Source: an uncultured Psychrobacter sp.
GTDB taxonomy: Bacteria > Pseudomonadota > Gammaproteobacteria > Pseudomonadales > Moraxellaceae
DNA: 64,000 nt
Direction of reading: 5' to 3'
Assembly (NCBI RefSeq): GCF_947500265.1
Contig: NZ_CANMRN010000001.1
Span: 1-64,000, forward strand
Shown: positions 57,857-64,000 of the stretch, one piece after another
Layout: each line of letters starts with the position of its first letter
Numbering within the stretch: the first letter of the stretch is position 1
Translations under genes and position numbers: made by a program
Notes under the pieces: generated by a model
Database searches by the model: none
Told to the model about the DNA's origin: nothing
The model's input: the letters and a program-made list of their open reading frames with translations, nothing else

Positions 57857-59133
57857 CCATATTTTCTACTGTTGGCTTATTTATTGCGCTAAGTTTACTT
57901 GTCGCTCTACTATTGGGCATTATCACCATTAAGCCGTGGTTAAGAGCACCGCGTTCGCATAGTAAGCCTGTGGACAATCAACTGCTGGATATCAACGTTG
58001 CTGTGTTTCGTGAGCGACTAGCAGAGCTGAAAACAGACAAAGACAGTGGTATCATTGATGACCATCACTATCAAAACCAGAAGCTTGAGCTTGAGCGTCA
58101 GCTTTTGGACGCTCAGCGTGAAGTGTCACCGATGGTCACGCCAGGTATCAAAAGCCGATTGATTATTATGGTTTGGGTACCTGTATTGACTGCCATGGCA
58201 TATCTGATGGTCGGTGATCGCACACCTGTCTTTGAGCTGTGGGCTGCTGAGGACAAAGTCGGTCAAGTGGCGGACGATCTATTGACAGGTAGAATCGATC
58301 AGCCACCTGCTTGGGCAATTGAAGATGGTAACCAGCTGATTAGTGCCATGCAGACTAACGTCTATCGTCATGCCAGTGACTACAATCGCTGGATGCGCCT
58401 ATCAGAGCTGTTCTTGTCATTAGAGGCGACTGATTCGGCATTAGAGGCTTTGTCGCGCGCTTATCGTCTATCACCTGATAACGAAGAGATTGCGACCACT
58501 TATGCGCAGATCAGTTTCTTTGCTAATAAAGGTCAGTTAGATGCTAATAGCCGCCGTGTACTCGAAAACATACTGGTCACAAATCCAGAGCACGAGGGCG
58601 CACAGATGCTTATGGCGATGGGTGAAGCACGTGCTAGTAACTTCGATCAAGCGCAAGGCTGGATTAAACGTCTGCGTGACAGTATCGCTGCCAAACCAGG
58701 TGATCATACGCAAGCGCTATCAAGTCTAGATGAGCTTAGCGCTAATGTGGTGATGCAGCAGCAGCAAGCCTCTGAAGGCGTCGAAGTGACAGTCAAAATA
58801 AACGCTAGTCTGTTACCATTGGTAAAAGCTGATGATACGCTATTCGTAGCGATACGTGACGTGAAAGGTGGTCCACCATTTGCGGCTAAGCGTCTACCAA
58901 TTAGCAATATCAAACAAGGCGAAGCAGTTATTAGTCTAAGTGATCTTGATGCTATGATGCCAGAGCGTACCCTAGGGTCGGCTCGTTCTGATAAAGTACA
59001 GCTAGCGGTCATCGCTCGTATCAGTCATAGTGGCAATGCTACCGCAGAGTCAGGCGACCTCTCGGGTAATCCAGTGGTTATCAGCGCAGAACAAAATCAG
59101 GTCAACGTGGAAATCAATCAGCAAGTTCCATAG
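57853..59133 (+). CDS. ccmI: Cytochrome c maturation protein CcmI
   Basis: This 426-residue apocytochrome c chaperone has two membrane helices (about 5-25 and 97-115), TPR-like helical repeats (about 155-290) and a C-terminal beta-rich domain. The start overlaps the ccmH stop (ATGA). The first part has the family pattern LLDINVAVFRERLAEL. It is the last gene of the operon; no terminator was recognised. Confidence 0.92.
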   Translation: MTIFSTVGLFIALSLLVALLLGIITIKPWLRAPRSHSKPVDNQLLDINVAVFRERLAELKTDKDSGIIDDHHYQNQKLELERQLLDAQREVSPMVTPGIKSRLIIMVWVPVLTAMAYLMVGDRTPVFELWAAEDKVGQVADDLLTGRIDQPPAWAIEDGNQLISAMQTNVYRHASDYNRWMRLSELFLSLEATDSALEALSRAYRLSPDNEEIATTYAQISFFANKGQLDANSRRVLENILVTNPEHEGAQMLMAMGEARASNFDQAQGWIKRLRDSIAAKPGDHTQALSSLDELSANVVMQQQQASEGVEVTVKINASLLPLVKADDTLFVAIRDVKGGPPFAAKRLPISNIKQGEAVISLSDLDAMMPERTLGSARSDKVQLAVIARISHSGNATAESGDLSGNPVVISAEQNQVNVEINQQVP

Positions 59134-60108
<975 letters not shown>

Positions 60109-60156
60109 TTATCGATGTTAGCTAAGTAATTTAGCCAGTCGATGTAGTCATTGAAG

Positions 60157-60182
60157 ACCCTGTTTAATAGCAGGGTTTTTTT
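60157..60182 (+). terminator. Terminator of adk
   Basis: Stem ACCCTG / CAGGGT with an eight-base loop and a run of seven T residues, 48 bases after the stop codon. Confidence 0.88.
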
Positions 60183-60219
60183 ATGGCTGATGATTTTATG
60201 CCTCATAAAACATACCCAC

Positions 60220-60253
60220 AAAAAAACCGCTTACTCATTATAAGTAAACGGCC
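60220..60253 (-). terminator. Terminator of secB
   Basis: On the minus strand, stem CCGTTTACT / AGTAAGCGG (one G-T pair) followed by seven T residues, past the secB stop. Confidence 0.8.
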
Positions 60254-60300
60254 TTTTATCAAATATACGACTGGTATAGCTCATATATTTTAATTAATGC

Positions 60301-60753
60301 TTATGCGTTACCTTGAGCATCAACTTGTGCTTGCTGCTGGCTTTGTGCATACGCTTGATCAAAGTTCACAGGTGCTAGTAGCAATTGTGGGAAGCTACCG
60401 CGCGTCACGATGTCGCTGATGACTTCACGAGCATATGGGAACAACACGTTAGGGCAGTATGCGCCTAGGATTTGACCGATTTGATCTTCTGGAATGTCTT
60501 TTAATAAGAAGATACCTGCTTGATGCACTTCAGCGATAAATGCTGCTTCTTCCGCATTTTTGGCAGTAACGCTCACAGTTAGGATGATTTGATAATGATC
60601 GTCATCTAGTTTTTCAGCGTTGCTAGACAAATTGATGTCAAGCTCTGGGTTCCACTCTTTGGTGAATACGCTAGCGCCTGGGACTTCAAGTGACATGTCT
60701 TTTACGTAGATGCGTTCTAGTGCCAATTGTGGTTGTGCTTGTTCTTCAGCCAT
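60301..60753 (-). CDS. secB: Protein-export chaperone SecB
   Basis: This 150-residue tetrameric chaperone holds preproteins unfolded for SecA. It carries [18 protein letters not shown], then [20 protein letters not shown] and the [21 protein letters not shown] stretch. GAGGATTTACC precedes the ATG. It is downstream of grxC on the same strand, the common gammaproteobacterial order. Confidence 0.97.
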   Translation of the reverse strand: MAEEQAQPQLALERIYVKDMSLEVPGASVFTKEWNPELDINLSSNAEKLDDDHYQIILTVSVTAKNAEEAAFIAEVHQAGIFLLKDIPEDQIGQILGAYCPNVLFPYAREVISDIVTRGSFPQLLLAPVNFDQAYAQSQQQAQVDAQGNA

Positions 60754-60944
60754 GGTAAATCCTCTAAAATTAAATCAAATGATTGGGCAAATCGTCATTT
60801 TAATAAACGTTCATTGTAATATAAATCGAGACTATTTTTTGGTATTGTCTCGATATTTTTCTTATTACTTCTTACTGCTCTATTAAAACGTGCCACTGTC
60901 TATCTTTACATAAAAAAAGACAGACAGTAAAGAAAGGTAGCAGA

Positions 60945-61208
60945 TTAACCAGCCAATAGCTCGTCAAGTTTGCCTTGCTGGTTCATTTGGTTGAGCTCAT
61001 CAAAACCACCGACAAAGGTTTCACCAACGAAGATTTGCGGCACAGTGCGGTAATTATTGGTTTTTTTCATTAACGCTTGACGCTCTTCGCTGCTCATATC
61101 GTGCATGCCGATTTCTTCATAATCAACGCCTTTGGTTTTTAGTAGTTGTTTGGCGTTTGAGCAGTATGGGCAGATAGGGGTAGTGTAAACTTTCACAGAT
61201 ACAGTCAT
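60945..61208 (-). CDS. grxC: Glutaredoxin 3
   Basis: This 87-residue glutathione-dependent disulfide reductase has the active site C13-P-Y-C16 in TPICPYCSNA, and TVPQIFVGETFVGGFDEL downstream (cis-Pro and glutathione-binding residues). AAGGATTTACC lies before the ATG, the same leader string as secB. About 190 bases separate it from secB. Confidence 0.96.
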   Translation of the reverse strand: MTVSVKVYTTPICPYCSNAKQLLKTKGVDYEEIGMHDMSSEERQALMKKTNNYRTVPQIFVGETFVGGFDELNQMNQQGKLDELLAG

Positions 61209-61567
61209 GGTAAATCCTTATTTATAAATTTATGGGATAACAAACGTATTATAAAGAGCATGATAAATTATCATAGTCTAAGCGTTGGTATAGTCTGTTA
61301 TCAATGAGTAAAGCAAAAATGCATTCGGTGATGCTCATTACTAAAGTGGGGATGGGCATAACAAATTCAAGCCGTTTTGGCTCAAAACGTATTTTAGTGC
61401 TATAAAACATGATAAATAGAACATAAAAAATAAACCACAAAAAAAGACACCTGATAAAAAGGTGTCTTCTTTATAGCGTTGGTAGCGCTGATAACGTCAG
61501 TCAGGTCACACAAACATCAGCTAAGCGATGTGTATAACCGCTTCACTTAAGTGCTTATACACATCTA
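61209..61567. other. Gap between grxC and the rhodanese gene; hairpins
   Basis: About 360 bases without a gene. It holds the rhodanese terminator (61438-61468). A perfect 11-bp inverted repeat GATGTGTATAA / TTATACACATC (61527-61565) starts right after the rhodanese stop and could protect the mRNA 3' end. The 63-codon minus frame at 61249-61440 is chance. Confidence 0.4.
61438..61468 (-). terminator. Terminator of the rhodanese gene
   Basis: Stem AAGACACCT / AGGTGTCTT with a short A/T loop, followed on the minus strand by seven T residues. Confidence 0.85.
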
Positions 61568-62023
61568 TTACTTGCTTAGACTTGGTTTTGTTTTACCTTT
61601 AGCCTTTGCTTTGGCGTCTTTTACACCCACCAACGGCATGCCAGCGCCTTGCCAGCCGCCAATACCGCCATCTAAGCGATAGACACTATCTTTACCAATC
61701 ATCTGAATCGCAGCGCCTGCTTGGACGCCCATGTCGCAGATGATAATCACTGGCTGCTCAATCGCGCGAATCTCTTCTAAGCGGTCTTTGAGGTCAGTGA
61801 ATGGTATGTTACGGCTGCCTTGAATATAGCCTGATTCAAATTTCTTCTTAGCGCGAATATCAATAAGTTGCGCGTTTTGAGAATTGACCATCATGCCAAG
61901 CGTGTTAGGCGATATTTTTCTACCGCTACGTTTGTTTTCAATCGTAAAAAACAGTATAGCAAGTACGGCTAATATACCAAATAAAAACGGGTGGTTGCCC
62001 ACAAATTCCAGCGCACGATCCAA
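61568..62023 (-). CDS. Membrane-anchored rhodanese-like protein
   Basis: The product is 151 residues from a TTG at 62023 placed six bases after a perfect GGAGG; the frame from 62074 has no ribosome site and an ATG next to the GGAGG is out of frame. One N-terminal helix (about 12-28) is followed by a rhodanese domain with DIRAKKKFESGYIQGSRNIP and the active-site loop CDMGVQAG carrying the catalytic Cys. YibN-type proteins of this kind are often encoded beside grxC and secB, as here. Sulfur transfer is inferred from the family. Confidence 0.88.
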   Translation of the reverse strand: MDRALEFVGNHPFLFGILAVLAILFFTIENKRSGRKISPNTLGMMVNSQNAQLIDIRAKKKFESGYIQGSRNIPFTDLKDRLEEIRAIEQPVIIICDMGVQAGAAIQMIGKDSVYRLDGGIGGWQGAGMPLVGVKDAKAKAKGKTKPSLSK

Positions 62024-62228
62024 ACCATACCTCCAAAAAAATAAGTGTTCTATTAAGCTGAGAAGACAGCCCAATGATATTGAACAAGGCGCTATTATAC
62101 CGATAAGGCCATCTATAGTAAACGGGCGATGACACAGGCAATAATTGGGCAGTTATTGTACCTATCTATGGATCTTCTCAGCCTAATAAAAATAACTACT
62201 CTCAAGACCGTTTCAATTAAAGCAGATA

Positions 62229-63332
62229 CTAATAAGGCTTAGTATCTGCCTCTTCTCGTAGTGTGACGAGGTTTTCAACGCGGCGCTGCAATACCTCACC
62301 ATCAGCTACTGCTTGCCATAGCGCGCAGCCTTTGCTGTTGTGAGTATGGCGACAGTCACGGAATTGGCAGTCACCAGCCAATGGTGCTAGCTCAACGAAG
62401 CCTGAAATAATATCGTCAGGAGTAAGATGCCAAATGCCATACTCACGAATCCCTGGTGTATCAACGATACCGCCTTGAGTGAGGTCTTCTGGATTGAATG
62501 GCAGCAGTCGACTGGTCGTCGTGGTGTGCTGACCGAGCTTAGAGTTTTGCGAAATGATATTGACGCTCTGTCCAGAGTCAGGCAGTAGGGCATTGATTAG
62601 ACTGCTTTTGCCGACGCCAGATTGACCCGCAAAGATGACCAGCTTTTTATCTATATAGCGTTTTAGTTCATCAAGGCCTTCTTGCTCATCGCTCTCAGCG
62701 ATATTTTCAGGGCAATCGACCGAAGTCAGAACGCTTTCATAACCAAGCGCGGCATATTGTGCCAATAATTCATTGGTGTCTACGCCATTTTCTTCTGCCA
62801 ATAAATCGGCTTTGTTGAGTACCAACAGTGGTTTGACACCTGCATGATGGCATACCACGAGATAGCGATCGATCAGCGTTGGCGCGGCGGCAGGCAATGG
62901 CGCAAAAACAATCGCCAAAATATCGACATTGGCGGCAACAGGTTTGAGCTTATGATAGCGGTCAGGACGAGAAACCAGCGATGTACGCGGTTTGACCGCT
63001 TCGATACGTCCAAAGCCAGTATTAGAGTCAGCATTCCATCGTACTTGATCACCAGCAGCTAGCATCGGTAGATTGGTACGCACATGACAGCGCCAGATAT
63101 CATTCAATTCAAGCGTTTGCCAAAATGGCTCAGGATCATCAGGCGCAATCTCTGGCTGCTCAGGTATGACAGCTGGCAGGCTAGTGACTTGTACTTCTAG
63201 TTGCTTACCGTAATGCGCCATGACCACGCCATCCATCAAACTATCATCAATACTATCTTGATTGGACAGTTGCTGCTTGTCGATGCGACGAATCTGTTGT
63301 TTAGTCAGTTTGCGTTGCCGGATTAATGCCAT
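62229..63332 (-). CDS. rsgA: Ribosome small-subunit-dependent GTPase A
   Basis: The product is 367 residues from ATG 63332 (MALIRQRKL); the longer frame to 63389 lacks a ribosome site. It is a circularly permuted GTPase acting late in 30S maturation. The N-terminal OB domain is about 30-115. GTPase motifs run in order NKAD (G4), GQSGVGKSSLINAL (G1) and DTPG (G3). A C-terminal zinc knuckle has CQFRDCRH and a later Cys. It is divergent from orn. Confidence 0.96.
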   Translation of the reverse strand: MALIRQRKLTKQQIRRIDKQQLSNQDSIDDSLMDGVVMAHYGKQLEVQVTSLPAVIPEQPEIAPDDPEPFWQTLELNDIWRCHVRTNLPMLAAGDQVRWNADSNTGFGRIEAVKPRTSLVSRPDRYHKLKPVAANVDILAIVFAPLPAAAPTLIDRYLVVCHHAGVKPLLVLNKADLLAEENGVDTNELLAQYAALGYESVLTSVDCPENIAESDEQEGLDELKRYIDKKLVIFAGQSGVGKSSLINALLPDSGQSVNIISQNSKLGQHTTTTSRLLPFNPEDLTQGGIVDTPGIREYGIWHLTPDDIISGFVELAPLAGDCQFRDCRHTHNSKGCALWQAVADGEVLQRRVENLVTLREEADTKPY

Positions 63333-63562
63333 GGGTTTTTGACCTATTATAAAAATATTGCTAAGTGTAGCGTGAAAATTTGCTAACATACAGCCTAAAG
63401 CGTCTGCGGCAGACAGTGGTTTTGTAATATTTTGACTGCTTGCTAGATTTTTTGAATCAATCGGTGCATGACAATGCTGCCCGAATATGAGTATTCAACC
63501 GCAATACGTTTTTTAAATTATGTTTAAAACTGTCCCAAAATTTAATGACCATAGGATATTGT

Positions 63563-64000
63563 ATGACTACCGGTGACCATCCCAATAAGATTAAAATCAA
63601 AAATCAAGGCAAAAAAGGGCTGGTGTGGATTGATTTAGAAATGACCGGACTTGATACCTTAAACGATGAGATTATCGAGATTGCTACTGTCGTTACTGAC
63701 GAAGATTTGAATGTACTTGCTGAAGGGCCTGTATTTGCTATCAAGGTTTCAGATCAAGTTTTAAATAAAATGGATGACTGGAATACCAAGCAGCACGGTC
63801 AATCAGGATTGGTCGATCGTGTGCGCCGTAGTACGGTGACATTGGCAGAAGCCGAAGCGGAGACCATCAAGTTCCTAAACAAGTGGGTCGATAGTGGTAA
63901 GTCGCCAATGTGTGGTAACTCTATTTGTCAAGATCGTCGATTTATGGCGCGCCAAATGCCAGAGCTTGAGCGTTTCTTCCATTATCGCAATCTTGACGTA
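63563..64000 (+). CDS. orn: Oligoribonuclease (5' part; runs off the window)
   Basis: The first 146 codons of a DEDDh 3'-5' exonuclease that degrades short RNA fragments and pGpG. The ATG at 63563 opens a 20-residue hydrophilic lead, then [13 protein letters not shown] (catalytic Asp and Glu), [22 protein letters not shown], and [18 protein letters not shown] carrying the next catalytic Asp. The frame is open to the window edge. Orn next to rsgA is a common gammaproteobacterial arrangement. Confidence 0.95.
   Translation, partial: MTTGDHPNKIKIKNQGKKGLVWIDLEMTGLDTLNDEIIEIATVVTDEDLNVLAEGPVFAIKVSDQVLNKMDDWNTKQHGQSGLVDRVRRSTVTLAEAEAETIKFLNKWVDSGKSPMCGNSICQDRRFMARQMPELERFFHYRNLDV

Noticed and set aside
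60896..60923. Hairpin CTGTCTATCTTT / AAAGACAGACAG after grxC, as a terminator
   Set aside because: No T-run follows the stem on either strand, so I do not call it a terminator.

Overview
The window looks like a chromosomal segment of a gammaproteobacterium of the Moraxellaceae, most likely Psychrobacter. This rests on the recognisable core genes, moderate GC, AT-rich intergenic DNA and gene order. It is a judgement from reading the sequence, with no database comparison.

The window has two halves. Positions 1 to about 30,890 are accessory DNA. Positions 31,278-64,000 are conserved housekeeping DNA. A tRNA-Val(GAC) gene (30890-30966) marks the border.

Accessory half, left to right: (i) 1-5,200 is AT-rich and partly decayed. 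It holds a His/Glu-rich membrane protein, a DUF305 membrane protein, an intact IS1595-family insertion sequence with 18-bp inverted repeats and an 8-bp target duplication, and an Asp/Thr-rich lipoprotein. (ii) 5,245-7,688 is an imported compatible-solute cassette: a glucosyl-3-phosphoglycerate synthase-like enzyme, a HAD phosphatase and the start of a deleted glycerate kinase. (iii) 8,118-14,396 is a translationally coupled trio (169, 816 and about 1,111 aa) that I read as a Gamma-Mobile-Trio-type (GMT) recombination module, gmtX-gmtY-gmtZ. GmtZ has the full tyrosine-recombinase catalytic set. GmtY has Phe where the nucleophilic Tyr should be. (iv) 15,022-16,067 is the decayed tail of yggS followed by an intact proC that looks foreign. 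(v) 16,413-24,362 is a type I restriction-modification locus, hsdM-hsdS-hsdR plus a YgjP-like metallopeptidase. A membrane-anchored BLUF blue-light receptor gene lies in reverse orientation between hsdS and hsdR. (vi) 24,482-28,129 holds an SMP-30 lactonase, an iron-type alcohol dehydrogenase and a lone TRAP-type binding lipoprotein. (vii) 28,227-30,648 is a small integrative element with integrase, AlpA/Xis-like protein, XRE regulator and two small Cys-containing proteins, next to the tRNA.

Core half: glutathionyl-hydroquinone reductase, hemB, a tripartite RND efflux operon, ispB, rplU-rpmA, lolA, scpA-scpB, trpS, a lipid A acyltransferase, rplM-rpsI, rsmD, mrdA (PBP2), a DUF445 membrane protein, ccmF-ccmG-ccmH-ccmI, adk, secB, grxC, a rhodanese, rsgA and the 5' part of orn, which runs off the right edge. 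No CRISPR array or rRNA gene was seen.

The most noteworthy items are the GMT-like trio with its Phe-substituted partner recombinase, the BLUF gene nested in a type I R-M operon, and the glucosylglycerate cassette with its truncated third gene.
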